Shown piece by piece: positions 27,288-35,786 of a stretch of 64,000 bases of DNA. Below the pieces are notes generated by a model that made no database searches, was not told the origin of the DNA, and saw nothing but the letters and a program-made list of their open reading frames with translations. The stretch is from DATFFO01 sp963772815 (GTDB lineage: Bacteria; Actinomycetota; Acidimicrobiia; Spongiisociales; ZC4RG35): positions 62,001 to 126,000 of the forward strand of contig CAVYYV010000005.1 in the NCBI GenBank assembly GCA_963772815.1. Direction: 5' to 3'. The stretch's first letter is position 1. The number at the start of each line of letters is the position of its first letter. A program made the position numbers and the translations under genes.

Positions 27288-29282
27288 TTAGACCCGCTCA
27301 TGGCGGCGATCCGACAGGAGCCGCCGAATCGTGCTCGTGAGAACCCCCTTGCGCAGGTCGAACTTGTCCATGTACACGTCTACGCCGGCTTCCCAGGCCG
27401 CCTTCTGCTCATCGGGGGTGGCAACGCCAGAGACCATCACGATGGGTATCGTCACGTCGGCCGCTCGCAGTCCGCGCACCAAGTCCACTCCCGACGAGCG
27501 CGGCATCGAGTAGTCGACGACCAGCACATCCATCGCCATCTCGGCCAGCTTCAGAACCGCCTCTTTGGCGTCGGGAGCCACCATCACGTCGAATCCGGCC
27601 CCGCTCAACGTGGCGGCGATCAACTGCCGGACGCCGGCCGAGTCGTCCACGACCAGCACCGATGGCCGAACGGCCGCGGCTTGATCCCCCGCCCGGGCTA
27701 TGTCGGCCAGATAGTTGGGATCGACCACCACGAGCACCTCGCCGCCGCCCAGGAAAGCGGCCGCGGTCATGTTCGAGGACCCTTCCAGGATCGGTCCAAG
27801 GTCCTTCACGGCCACCCGTCGCCGATCGATGATCTCGGGCACGGTCACCGCCACCAGACCGGAGCGCCCGGTCAGGACAACGACCTCCTGGTCGGAGTTG
27901 AAATGCACGATGCCGAGCACCGTTCCAAGCGAGACAACCGGGATGCGGGAGCCCTCGAAGGTCATCTCCCGTCCCCCACCCGTCAGCTCCACTCGAGGAT
28001 CGGCCAGGGTCATCGTGGCTATCACCGACGCCTCCGGGAGCCCCCAGAACTGATCGCCGACACCCACGACCAACATGTTCTGGAGTACGAGAGAGATCGG
28101 CAGGGTGAGCAGAACCGTGGTCCCCTCGTCGGGCCGGGACTCGATCTGCATTCCTCCGTGGATTCGCTCCATGGCATCTGCGACCACGCTCAGGCCCTCT
28201 CCCGTCCCGCTGAAGTCGTCGGGGACCGGCCGCGTCGAGAACTCCGGTTTCATGAGGATCGGAGTGAGACCGCCCGTGGTGTCGAGCCCCATCTCCAGGG
28301 CCCGCTCCTCTACCGCCTTCCAGTCGATTCCGGCTCCGTCGTCGCTGATGCTGACCTGGACCCGGTCGTCTCGCAGACGGGCATGCACAGAGACGATGCC
28401 GGTGGCCGGCTTCCCCTTCGATCGTCTGACATCCGGATTCTCCAGGCCGTGGTGGACGGCATTCACGACCAGATGCCGCAAGGGCTCACGCAGCTGCTCG
28501 ACGATCTGGCGGTCGAGTTGGATGTTCTCCCCCGACTGCTCGAAGCGGACGTCCTTGCCCAGCTTGCGACCCAAATAGCGGATGAACTGCGGGAAGGTCT
28601 CGGTCGCTTCCCGGAACGGCACGTCGGCCAGTGACACGGCCTGGCCCTGCACCTCTTCCAGTGATTCGGCCAGCCAGCGAAGCTGAGAGCGCCATGCGCT
28701 CAGAATCCGCTTGGGGTCGGCGCCGTCCATGCTGACCAGAGCCAGGTCTGCCAGGGCCGAGGCATCGAGAGCCACCTCGACCAGGCGATTGATGAGACGG
28801 TAGAGGTCGGCGCTGTCGACCCGGGTTATCCCGTCCAGCAGGGAAGCGCTCACCGAGGACAGCAGGCCCCCCAGAGACTCCGCCGGAGCGACCACATCGG
28901 GCTCGGACCCGACCCGAGTCCTCTCCACGCGGGCCGAGGCCTGGCCCAGGTCCCGGGGAGGGGAATCAGGATCGAGAGAGCGTCCCAGGGCCGCCGCCAG
29001 GTCGATCAGAGCGGCGGCCACTCGAGCCTCGCCTCTCCCCCCACTCTGACGTATGTCGGTCCACGACTGCTCCAGGAGTGTGGCCCCGGCAGCTATCGAC
29101 TCGTTGCCCATCAAGCGGGCGGAGCCCTTGATCGTGTGAGCGTCGCGCACGGCGTCCTCCGCGGTGGAGTCGTCGACCCCACCGCTCAACAGCAGACGAC
29201 CAGCTTCCACCAGCGCGGCGGAACGCTCTTCCAGTTCCTGGCGGAAGAGTTCAGTCAGCTCTAGAGACCGGGTTGGATCCAA
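27288..29282 (-). CDS. Hybrid CheA-like kinase with C-terminal receiver domain
   Basis: The 664-residue protein has an Hpt domain (His49 in DAHTIKGSARLMG) and a linker of about 130 residues. A CheA-type ATPase follows (LVVNAVHHGLENPDVR, SDDGAGIDW, GEGLSVVADAMERIHG), then a CheW-like domain (about 385-520) and a receiver domain whose phospho-acceptor is Asp590 in VLVVDYSMP with Lys640 in MDKFD. No CheW, CheR, CheB, MCP or flagellar gene is nearby. It may therefore control something other than swimming, as in Pil-Chp or Alternative Cellular Function systems. The start codon appears to be TTG, five bases after AGAGG. Confidence 0.87.
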   Translation of the reverse strand: MDPTRSLELTELFRQELEERSAALVEAGRLLLSGGVDDSTAEDAVRDAHTIKGSARLMGNESIAAGATLLEQSWTDIRQSGGRGEARVAAALIDLAAALGRSLDPDSPPRDLGQASARVERTRVGSEPDVVAPAESLGGLLSSVSASLLDGITRVDSADLYRLINRLVEVALDASALADLALVSMDGADPKRILSAWRSQLRWLAESLEEVQGQAVSLADVPFREATETFPQFIRYLGRKLGKDVRFEQSGENIQLDRQIVEQLREPLRHLVVNAVHHGLENPDVRRSKGKPATGIVSVHARLRDDRVQVSISDDGAGIDWKAVEERALEMGLDTTGGLTPILMKPEFSTRPVPDDFSGTGEGLSVVADAMERIHGGMQIESRPDEGTTVLLTLPISLVLQNMLVVGVGDQFWGLPEASVIATMTLADPRVELTGGGREMTFEGSRIPVVSLGTVLGIVHFNSDQEVVVLTGRSGLVAVTVPEIIDRRRVAVKDLGPILEGSSNMTAAAFLGGGEVLVVVDPNYLADIARAGDQAAAVRPSVLVVDDSAGVRQLIAATLSGAGFDVMVAPDAKEAVLKLAEMAMDVLVVDYSMPRSSGVDLVRGLRAADVTIPIVMVSGVATPDEQKAAWEAGVDVYMDKFDLRKGVLTSTIRRLLSDRRHERV

Positions 29283-29364
29283 ATTTGCCTCTGTACGAAG
29301 GACTCAACTGACAGTATCGGGATCACCGGACGTTCGCTTGAGAACCGGAATCGACCGCTTCGGC

Positions 29365-30912
29365 CTATTCCCACTCGATGGTGGCGGGTGGCTTGGACGA
29401 TATGTCGTAGGCCACCCGATTGATGCCGGGGACCTCGTTGATGATTCGACCCGACATGCGGCCCAAAACGTCATGGGGAAGACGGGCCCAGTCGGCGGTC
29501 ATGGCGTCCTCGGAAGTCACCGCCCTGATGATCAGCGGATAGGCATAGGTGCGGCTGTCACCCTGCACTCCGACGGTCCGGATGGCAGGAAGAACCCCAA
29601 ACGCCTGCCAGATGTCACGGTACAGGCCCGCCCGGCGAATCTCCTCCATGATGATCGTGTCGGCAGCCCTGAGGGTCTCCAGCCGATCGGGGGTTATCTC
29701 CCCGATGATGCGGACCGCCAGGCCCGGGCCGGGGAAAGGCTGGCGCCACACTATGTCGGGGGGCAGGCCCAGTTCCTCACCCACAGTGCGCACCTCGTCC
29801 TTGAACAGGTCCCGCAACGGCTCGATGAGCTCGAATTTCATGTCCTCGGGCAGCCCACCCACATTGTGGTGGGTCTTGATGGTGGCGGCGGAGGAGCTAC
29901 CGGACTCGATCACGTCGGGATACAGAGTGCCCTGGACGAGGAATCTCGCATCACCGATGTCGGTCGCAGCCTCCTCGAACACGCGGATGAAGGTCTCGCC
30001 GATGATGCGCCGCTTCTGCTCGGGGTCGACCACGCCTTTCAGCTTGTCCAGAAAGCGGTCCGCCGCCTTGACGTGGACCAAATCCACCTTGAAGTTGCGA
30101 CGGAAGGTCTCCTCGACCTGCTCGGCTTCGCCGGCCCGCAACAAGCCATGGTCAACGAAGATGCAGGTGAGCTGGCCGCCAATCGCCTCGTTCACCAGTG
30201 CGGCGGCCACGGCCGAGTCGACTCCCCCCGACAGTCCGCATATGACCCGGGCGGACCCGACCCTGTCGCGGATCGCCTCGACCTGGGCCTCGATGATCGA
30301 GTGTGAAGTCCAGTTGGGACGTGCCTGGCAGACGTCGAACAGGAAACGCTCCAGAATCTCCGAACCTCGCGGGGTGTGGGCCACCTCCGGATGAAACTGC
30401 ACTCCGTACAGGCCGCGCTGGCGGTTCTCCATGGCGGCCACCGGGGCACCAGAGGTGGATGCGATGGTGGTGAACCCGGGCGGAGCCCGCTTGACGAAGT
30501 CGCGATGGCTCATCCACACGTCTTGCTCCGCCGGAAGGTCGGCCAGGAGCGCTGAAGTTCCCTCCACCGCCAGATGGGTCTTGCCGTATTCGGAGCTGTC
30601 GGTGTGTACCACTTCGCCCCCCGCCAGCTCGGCCAGGAGCTGGTGCCCGTAACAGATCCCCAGCACCGGTATCCCCATGTCCAACACGCCGGGGTCGATG
30701 CGGTAGGCGTCTTCGGCGTAGACCGAAGCCGGACCGCCCGACAGGATGAGACCCACCGGCTTCTTGGCAGCGATCTCGGCGGACGTCAGATCGCGGCCGA
30801 CGATCTCTGAGTGGACGTGAGCCTCGCGAACCCGTCGAGCTATCAGCTGGGCGTATTGGGCCCCGAAATCGACGACCAGGACGGTGTCAGCATCGGGCGG
30901 AGGGGCGCTCAC
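29365..30912 (-). CDS. guaA: GMP synthase (glutamine-hydrolysing)
   Basis: GuaA aminates XMP to GMP. The 515-residue chain has a class I glutamine amidotransferase domain (catalytic Cys in GICYGHQLLAELAGG, His in VQFHPEVAHT), the ATP-pyrophosphatase P-loop LSGGVDSAVAAALV and a C-terminal dimerisation domain ending DISSKPPATIEWE. Everything needed for activity is present. It overlaps guaB3 by four bases (ATGA), a common actinobacterial purine arrangement. Confidence 0.96.
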   Translation of the reverse strand: MSAPPPDADTVLVVDFGAQYAQLIARRVREAHVHSEIVGRDLTSAEIAAKKPVGLILSGGPASVYAEDAYRIDPGVLDMGIPVLGICYGHQLLAELAGGEVVHTDSSEYGKTHLAVEGTSALLADLPAEQDVWMSHRDFVKRAPPGFTTIASTSGAPVAAMENRQRGLYGVQFHPEVAHTPRGSEILERFLFDVCQARPNWTSHSIIEAQVEAIRDRVGSARVICGLSGGVDSAVAAALVNEAIGGQLTCIFVDHGLLRAGEAEQVEETFRRNFKVDLVHVKAADRFLDKLKGVVDPEQKRRIIGETFIRVFEEAATDIGDARFLVQGTLYPDVIESGSSSAATIKTHHNVGGLPEDMKFELIEPLRDLFKDEVRTVGEELGLPPDIVWRQPFPGPGLAVRIIGEITPDRLETLRAADTIIMEEIRRAGLYRDIWQAFGVLPAIRTVGVQGDSRTYAYPLIIRAVTSEDAMTADWARLPHDVLGRMSGRIINEVPGINRVAYDISSKPPATIEWE

Positions 30913-32066
30913 CCCATTCCCACCTGCTGGCTGCGCTGCAGCGACTTACCCTCCGTCTGGAGCGACGGGGCGATCATCACCTCGGCCTTTTGGAATTCTT
31001 TCACGTCCGAGTAGCCGGTAGTGGCCATAGACATGCGCAAGGCTCCGAACAGGTTCCGCTTACCGTCGTTCTCGTTGGCCGGGCCCACCAGGATCTCCTC
31101 CAGGGACCCCAACTCGCCAACCTCCACTCTCGCTCCCCGGGGAAGGGTGGGATGGAAGGTGGCCATCCCCCAGTGGAAACCGCGCCCCGGCGCTTCGGAG
31201 GCTGCCGACAGCGGGGAGCCGATCATGACTGCATCGGCCCCACAAGCGATCGCCTTGGCAACATCACCGCCGGTCCTCATACCTCCGTCGGCGATGACGT
31301 GGACATAGCGTCCCGTCTCGTCCAGGTAGCGGATCCGGGCCCCGGCGGCATCGGCGATGGCGGTTGCCTGAGGCACGCCCACACCCAGAACACCACGCGT
31401 CGTGCAGGCGGCACCGGGGCCTACACCGACCAGGACTCCGACCGCTCCCGTCCTCATCAGGTGAAGTGCGGTCGAATAGGAGGCGCATCCCCCGACGATC
31501 ACCGGCACATCACAGCCTGCGATGTATTGCTTCAGATTGAGAGGCTCCTCGCGGGTAGAGACGTGCTCGGCCGAAACGACGGTGCCCTGGATGACCAGGA
31601 TGTCGAGCCCGGCCGCCAGAGCGGCCGGCGACAGCTTCTTCACCCGCTGAGGAGTGAGGCTGGCGGCGGTGACGATGCCGGCCGACTTGAGCTCGGCGAC
31701 TCGTTGGCCCACCAATTCTTCCTTTATGGGCTCGAGGTAGATCTCCTGCATGCGCCGGGTCGCCTTCTCCACCGGTAGCTGGGCAATTTCCTCGTAGTAG
31801 GGGTCGGGATCCTCGTACCGGGTCCACAACCCTTCCAGGTTGAGCACAGCCAGCCCGCCCAGACGGCCGATCTCCATGGCGGTCCGGGGGCTGATAGCTC
31901 CGTCCATGGCCGAACCCATGAGCGGGAGCTCGAACTTGAACGCGTCGAGCTGCCAGCTGATATCGACGTCGTCAGGGTCGCGGGTCCGTCGACTGGGAAC
32001 GATGGCTATGTCATCGAATCCGAAGGCCTGACGACCGGATTTGCCGATGCCGATGTCGATTTCCAC
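30909..32066 (-). CDS. guaB3: GuaB3 family IMP dehydrogenase-related protein
   Basis: This 385-residue protein belongs to the actinobacterial GuaB3 group (IMP dehydrogenase-like without CBS domains). It starts EIDIGIGKSGRQAFGFDDIA IVPSRRTRDP. The IMPDH-type cysteine loop appears as GAACTTRGVLGVG and the TIM-barrel glycine region as VIADGGMRTGGDVAKAIACG. Whether GuaB3 oxidises IMP or is a GMP reductase-like enzyme was long unclear; linkage to guaA supports purine metabolism. The start is ATG 32066. Confidence 0.93.
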   Translation of the reverse strand: MEIDIGIGKSGRQAFGFDDIAIVPSRRTRDPDDVDISWQLDAFKFELPLMGSAMDGAISPRTAMEIGRLGGLAVLNLEGLWTRYEDPDPYYEEIAQLPVEKATRRMQEIYLEPIKEELVGQRVAELKSAGIVTAASLTPQRVKKLSPAALAAGLDILVIQGTVVSAEHVSTREEPLNLKQYIAGCDVPVIVGGCASYSTALHLMRTGAVGVLVGVGPGAACTTRGVLGVGVPQATAIADAAGARIRYLDETGRYVHVIADGGMRTGGDVAKAIACGADAVMIGSPLSAASEAPGRGFHWGMATFHPTLPRGARVEVGELGSLEEILVGPANENDGKRNLFGALRMSMATTGYSDVKEFQKAEVMIAPSLQTEGKSLQRSQQVGMG

Positions 32067-32108
32067 GATGAAGTCCTCCGCCGAGCGCCGTGGCCCTGGA
32101 GCGTACCA

Positions 32109-32873
32109 GTGTCGAACCCCGTCGCGACAGTACCCTCATCCGCCCATGAGCCGGACCGATCCGTGACCCCACGCTGGACCTTCATCGACTTCGTGGTCGT
32201 CGTGCTGGGCGGTTTGGCTGGGGCCTTCGTCCTCGGTCTGGCGGGCACAGCGATAGGCCAGCCCAATAGTGAGCTGACTCTCGTGGCCTCGATCATCGGC
32301 CAGTACGCCGGCCACCTGCTCACCATCTGGTTGATAGCCCGGGGCCGGGACCTCGGGGCCCAGAGCCTGGGCCTGGACGTAGCCACAGGCGACATTCTCT
32401 TCGTCGGGATCGGGGTGGTGCTCCAGATCGCAATGGTGTTCCTGTTCATGCCACTCCGCGACTTGCTGGTACCGAGCGGCCAGAACCCCCAGGAGATCGC
32501 CGACGTCCTGTTGCACCTGTCGTCGCCCGCGGCCCGAATCGCCGCCGTCGCCACTACGACGTTCTTAGCTCCCGTCACGGAGGAGCTGATCTTTCGGGGC
32601 GTCCTCCTGCGATCCATGATCCGCCGACCCCGATGGATGGTACTGGTCGGCACGGCCCTGGTTTGGGCGCTCTTCCATTTGCTGGGGGTAACGACCGTCG
32701 GTGCGGGCGTGCTGGTGGTGTCGCAGATCTTCCTGATGGGCCTGGTGCTGGGCTACCTCACCCTGCGCCACGACCGTCTGGGACCGGCCATCTTCACCCA
32801 CGCCGGGTTCAATCTCCTCGCCGCCATCGTCCTCCTCCTCCCCCCCGGAGTCCTGGATCGCCTAGGCGGCTAG
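32109..32873 (+). CDS. CPBP family intramembrane metalloprotease
   Basis: The 254-residue multi-pass membrane protein has the CPBP (CAAX protease/bacteriocin-processing, Rce1-like) motifs EELIFRGVLLRSMI, FHLLGVT and FTHAGFNLLAA, which supply the glutamate and histidines of the active site. About seven to eight helices can be drawn. The substrate is unknown. GTG 32109 is preceded by TGGAG seven bases away. It stands alone, divergent from guaB3 and convergent with trpS. A short C-rich/G-rich inverted repeat (32882-32908) follows and may terminate both. Confidence 0.82.
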   Translation: MSNPVATVPSSAHEPDRSVTPRWTFIDFVVVVLGGLAGAFVLGLAGTAIGQPNSELTLVASIIGQYAGHLLTIWLIARGRDLGAQSLGLDVATGDILFVGIGVVLQIAMVFLFMPLRDLLVPSGQNPQEIADVLLHLSSPAARIAAVATTTFLAPVTEELIFRGVLLRSMIRRPRWMVLVGTALVWALFHLLGVTTVGAGVLVVSQIFLMGLVLGYLTLRHDRLGPAIFTHAGFNLLAAIVLLLPPGVLDRLGG

Positions 32874-32989
32874 CCAAGTTGTCCCCCGCCGGCGAGGCGA
32901 GAGGGGGAAGGGGGGCCTCGGACCCCAAAAGCTGTGGGGTAAGGGGGAGCACACCGGCTGAAGCCGTCAAGTCAACTCTTCCCTCAGGC

Positions 32990-33979
32990 CTACCAGGATG
33001 CCAGCCCGACCGCCTCGCGAACCACCGCCATCGACTTCTCCGCCTTGCTCCGGGCATCGAGCGCTCCCTTTGCCATCACCCTGGCAACATCGGCGTCGTC
33101 GAGCTGCTTGAAGCGGGTGCGGATCGGCGTGAGGCCCTCTACCACGGCGTCGGCCACCGCCGACTTGAACGGTCCGTAGCCACCATCGCGGTACTCGTTC
33201 ACGAGATCGGGGATGCTCCGGCCAGAGAAGAAGGAGAACAGTTCCAATAGATTTGATATCCCGGGTTTGTTCTTCCAATCGAACTCGACGTGGCGGCCGG
33301 AGTCGGTGACCGCGGACCGGACCTTCTTGACGATCACGTCCGGCTCGTCGACCAGAAGGATGCGGGAACCGATGTTGGGGTCGGACTTGGACATCTTGGC
33401 CGTCGGATCCTGGAGAGACATCACACGCGCTCCGATTTTCGGCGTGATTCGCTCGGGGATCGGGAACACCTCCTGGTAACGGGAGTTGAAGCGTTCGGCC
33501 AGATCGCGGGTCAGCTCCAGGTGCTGGGTCTGATCGTCTCCAACCGGTACGGCGTGTACGTGGTGGACGAGAATGTCCGCCGCCATGAGAACCGGATAGG
33601 CCAACAGCCCCAGGTTCTGACCTGCCCGGTCCGATTTCTCCTTGAACTGGGTCATCCTCTCCAGCTGCCCGATACCGGTGAGCGTGCCGAGAATCCAGGT
33701 CAGCTCGGCATGGTGCGGTACCTGGGACTGGTAGTAGAGAAGCGAACGATCAGGGTCGATTCCCACCGCCAGCAGCATCTTGGCCGTGTCCAGCCGAGCA
33801 GTCCGGAACTCGTCCACGTCGAAGGGGACCGTCATGGCGTGCAGATCCACCACGCAGTAGATCGTGTCGTAGTCCTCCTGCATGTCGACCCAGTTGCGCA
33901 GCGCCCCAACGTAGTTGCCCAGGTGGAGTTCACCCGTGGGCTGGATCCCGGAAAACACTCGCTGTCGTTCGCTTGTCAC
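32990..33979 (-). CDS. trpS: Tryptophanyl-tRNA synthetase
   Basis: TrpS charges tRNA-Trp. The 329-residue class Ic enzyme shows the HIGH-type motif (FSGIQPTGELHLGNYVGAL), the KMSKS loop (DPTAKMSKSDPNIGS) and the Trp/ATP-binding segment VGDDQTQHLELTRDL. It is preceded by a complete Trp leader-peptide attenuator (34003-34139), so expression should rise when charged tRNA-Trp is scarce. No other trp gene is nearby. Confidence 0.96.
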   Translation of the reverse strand: MTSERQRVFSGIQPTGELHLGNYVGALRNWVDMQEDYDTIYCVVDLHAMTVPFDVDEFRTARLDTAKMLLAVGIDPDRSLLYYQSQVPHHAELTWILGTLTGIGQLERMTQFKEKSDRAGQNLGLLAYPVLMAADILVHHVHAVPVGDDQTQHLELTRDLAERFNSRYQEVFPIPERITPKIGARVMSLQDPTAKMSKSDPNIGSRILLVDEPDVIVKKVRSAVTDSGRHVEFDWKNKPGISNLLELFSFFSGRSIPDLVNEYRDGGYGPFKSAVADAVVEGLTPIRTRFKQLDDADVARVMAKGALDARSKAEKSMAVVREAVGLASW

Positions 33980-34002
33980 GTCTCGCTCCTGGTACTCGTG
34001 GA

Positions 34003-34035
34003 CAAATCAAAAGCCGCCGGACGACTCCGGCGGCT
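34003..34035 (-). terminator. Attenuator terminator of trpS
   Basis: On the minus strand AGCCGCCGG and CCGGCGGCT form a perfect nine-base stem (34012-34035) with a six-base loop, followed by TTTTGATTTG. Within the stem and loop, CGGAGTCGTC (34029-34020) is exactly complementary to GACGACTCCG (34063-34054), which begins at the leader stop codon. Pairing of those two segments would prevent the terminator from forming, as in classical trp attenuation. It lies 24 bases before the trpS start. Confidence 0.85.
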
Positions 34036-34061
34036 CGATGAGCTGATGGCGCGCGGAGTCG

Positions 34062-34103
34062 TCAGAGAGGATTCCACCACCACAGACGATCTGGCTGCAC
34101 CAT
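34062..34103 (-). CDS. Trp leader peptide of trpS (MVQPDRLWWWNPL)
   Basis: A 13-codon open frame encodes MVQPDRLWWWNPL, with three consecutive TGG codons at 34082-34074, ending in TGA. Trp codons are rare, so a run of three directly before an attenuator is strong evidence of a regulatory peptide. A ribosome stalled on the Trp codons would leave the segment from 34063 to 34054 free to form the antiterminator. A ribosome reaching the stop would cover that segment and let the terminator form. The promoter's -10 box lies only seven bases before the ATG, so the peptide is probably translated from a leaderless transcript. Confidence 0.88.
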   Translation of the reverse strand: MVQPDRLWWWNPL

Positions 34104-34110
34104 GGCAGCG

Positions 34111-34139
34111 ATCCTACCTCGGACGTGCGCTCGGGGCAA
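34111..34139 (-). promoter_or_regulatory. trpS promoter
   Basis: TTGCCC (34139-34134) and TAGGAT (34116-34111) are separated by exactly 17 bases. The -10 box ends seven bases before the leader-peptide ATG, so transcription should begin at or within a base or two of that ATG. Confidence 0.7.
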
Positions 34140-34154
34140 TGGTCAGGCTACGAC

Positions 34155-34841
34155 TCAGAACGGGAGCCCGACCGCCCTGCAGAGGAACGACGTGAAATCA
34201 GCCGAGCGGCGGCAGTAGTCGAGGAATAGATCAATGAAGTCAGACGAAGTGATCTGGCGCTGGGTGAGGCGGGTGCTGGCGATGAAGTCCTTGCGTTTGA
34301 GGTCTTCGAGCAGCGGGTGATCGGCATCAAATCCCCGGGGCGAACGCACCAGCGATTCTCCGCTCAGGGAAAAGACCTCGGTGAAGTCCTCGGCCCGGGT
34401 GGCCCGCATCCATGCCACTGCCTCCTCGTGGATGGCGTGACGTATCTCCTGGGCCCGCTTGGCTTCAGGCCTCCAGAGTCCCGCGCCCATGAACGAAGCG
34501 CCCGGCTCGATGTGTACGTAGAACCCCGGGGCATGGGCATCTTTGCCGGCCAGATGCCGAAACTGCACACCGGTGTTGGTCTTGTAGGGACTCTTGTCGC
34601 GCGAGAACCGGATATCACGCTGAATGCGGAACAGGGACCCGCCCACCTTGCGGGCATCGGCCGCGAAGTGGGGAGAGATCTCAGCCAAGGGTTCGGCCAC
34701 GTCGGTGATGAAGTCCAAGGCGGGTTCCCTGACGTACATCTCGTAATCGTCCTGGTGAGCCTTGAACCAATCCCGGTCGTTGTTCTCGGCCAGGTCCCGG
34801 AGGAATCCGAACAGCTTGGGAGTGAAGTAGCGGGTGCCCAT
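34155..34841 (-). CDS. DUF2461 (TIGR02453) family protein
   Basis: The 228-residue protein contains the DUF2461 hallmarks LFGFLRDLAENNDRDWFKAH, RIQRDIRFSRDKSPYKTNTG and FYVHIEPGASFMGAGLWRP. The family is widespread and conserved but of unknown biochemical function. TACAGT ends six bases before the ATG, pointing to a leaderless transcript. It shares its upstream region with the SOS-controlled alkB-like gene, but the SOS box lies on the alkB side. Confidence 0.88.
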   Translation of the reverse strand: MGTRYFTPKLFGFLRDLAENNDRDWFKAHQDDYEMYVREPALDFITDVAEPLAEISPHFAADARKVGGSLFRIQRDIRFSRDKSPYKTNTGVQFRHLAGKDAHAPGFYVHIEPGASFMGAGLWRPEAKRAQEIRHAIHEEAVAWMRATRAEDFTEVFSLSGESLVRSPRGFDADHPLLEDLKRKDFIASTRLTQRQITSSDFIDLFLDYCRRSADFTSFLCRAVGLPF

Positions 34842-34913
34842 GCCGGGACTGTACGCAATGGGTGGGCGTAGAGCTAGGGGGTCGGTAGCAAGGGGCGGAA
34901 GCAGCTTGTGATA

Positions 34914-34927
34914 CGAACATATGTTCG
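34914..34927. promoter_or_regulatory. LexA (SOS) box upstream of the AlkB-like gene
   Basis: CGAACATATGTTCG is a perfect 14-base palindrome and fits the Gram-positive LexA consensus CGAAC-N4-GTTCG exactly. It overlaps the likely promoter of the AlkB-like gene (GATACT at 34927-34932, eight bases before the ATG), so LexA bound here would block RNA polymerase. Confidence 0.85.
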
Positions 34928-34940
34928 ATACTCTCGGGGC

Positions 34941-35567
34941 ATGGAAACTGGTAGCGGCTTCCAGGGCTCTCTACTCCCACTCCTAGAGGCAAGCGATTCC
35001 TTCGATCGTGGCTTCGGCGACATGACGAGGCACGAACTGGCCAGAGGTGCGTGGGTCGATCGTCAGCCGGGCTGGGTCAAAGACGCCGATGATCTCTTCT
35101 TCACGGTCCTGGATGCACTCGAGTGGCGGGAAGGCGTGGAGCGCATTCGGGGGGAGGACGTGGCCCGCCCCCGCCTGGTGGCTTCATTCCCCACCTCCGA
35201 TATACCCAACGGGCTGAGTGTCTTTCAGGAAATGTCTGACGTGCTGAGCGACCGTTATGGCGTGGCACTGGAGAGAATCACCTGCAATCTGTACCGGGAC
35301 GGACGGGACAGCGTCGCCTGGCATGGCGACCGGGTGGCCCGGGAGTTGCGGGAGGCGACGGTGGCCATCGTCTCTCTGGGCGAGGCGAGGCGTTTCCGGC
35401 TGCGCCCCAAGAGGAGCGGGCCCAGCATGGGTTGGAACGCGGGTCACGGCGATCTGATCGTGATGGGCGGCAGCTGTCAACGCACCTGGGACCACAGCAT
35501 TCCCAAGGTGGCCGCGGCCGGTCCGCGCATCGCCGTGATGTTCCGCCACTTCTACGTCTGGGGCTGA
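34941..35567 (+). CDS. AlkB-like 2-oxoglutarate/Fe(II) dioxygenase
   Basis: This protein of about 208 residues belongs to the AlkB family, which removes alkyl groups from DNA or RNA bases by oxidation. The iron ligands are visible in VAWHGDRVA (HxD) and in RTWDHSIPKV (distal His). The 2-oxoglutarate-binding arginines lie in GPRIAVMFRHFYVWG. A nucleotide-recognition-like segment, NLYRDGRDSVAWHGD, precedes the site. ATG 34941 is chosen because the open frame upstream runs through the SOS box. An upstream LexA site makes DNA repair the most likely role. Confidence 0.88.
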   Translation: METGSGFQGSLLPLLEASDSFDRGFGDMTRHELARGAWVDRQPGWVKDADDLFFTVLDALEWREGVERIRGEDVARPRLVASFPTSDIPNGLSVFQEMSDVLSDRYGVALERITCNLYRDGRDSVAWHGDRVARELREATVAIVSLGEARRFRLRPKRSGPSMGWNAGHGDLIVMGGSCQRTWDHSIPKVAAAGPRIAVMFRHFYVWG

Positions 35568-35659
35568 CCGACGATCACGGACCGACCCGATTCTCTCTTC
35601 TGATGGACCGCGCTCGAGCCGTTGTTGTGCTTTTTGAGCGCGTTTTACGTTCGATGGTG

Positions 35660-35697
35660 TTGACCTCGAACATGCGTTCGATTAGGTTGGAGGCATG
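35660..35697 (+). promoter_or_regulatory. Orphan SOS-box promoter with start codon but no intact gene
   Basis: TTGACC (35660-35665), an LexA box CGAACATGCGTTCG (35667-35680), a possible -10 TTAGGT (35682-35687), a GGAGG ribosome site and ATG 35695 follow one another in correct order. The frame that opens, MEEEKGAPIRTITG.., runs only 85 codons and from about codon 30 lies antisense to the ATPase remnant. It looks like the 5' end of an SOS gene whose body has been lost. Confidence 0.6.
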
Positions 35698-35786
35698 GAG
35701 GAGGAGAAGGGGGCCCCGATCAGAACCATAACCGGGGATGCTCTGAGCCGCCGGGGTCGGGGACGCTCCCGAGGATCGACGGTCAG

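Noticed and set aside
34003..34139. T-box riboswitch before trpS
   Set aside because: The conserved T-box antiterminator sequence is absent, while a Trp-rich leader peptide and matched attenuator stems explain the region.
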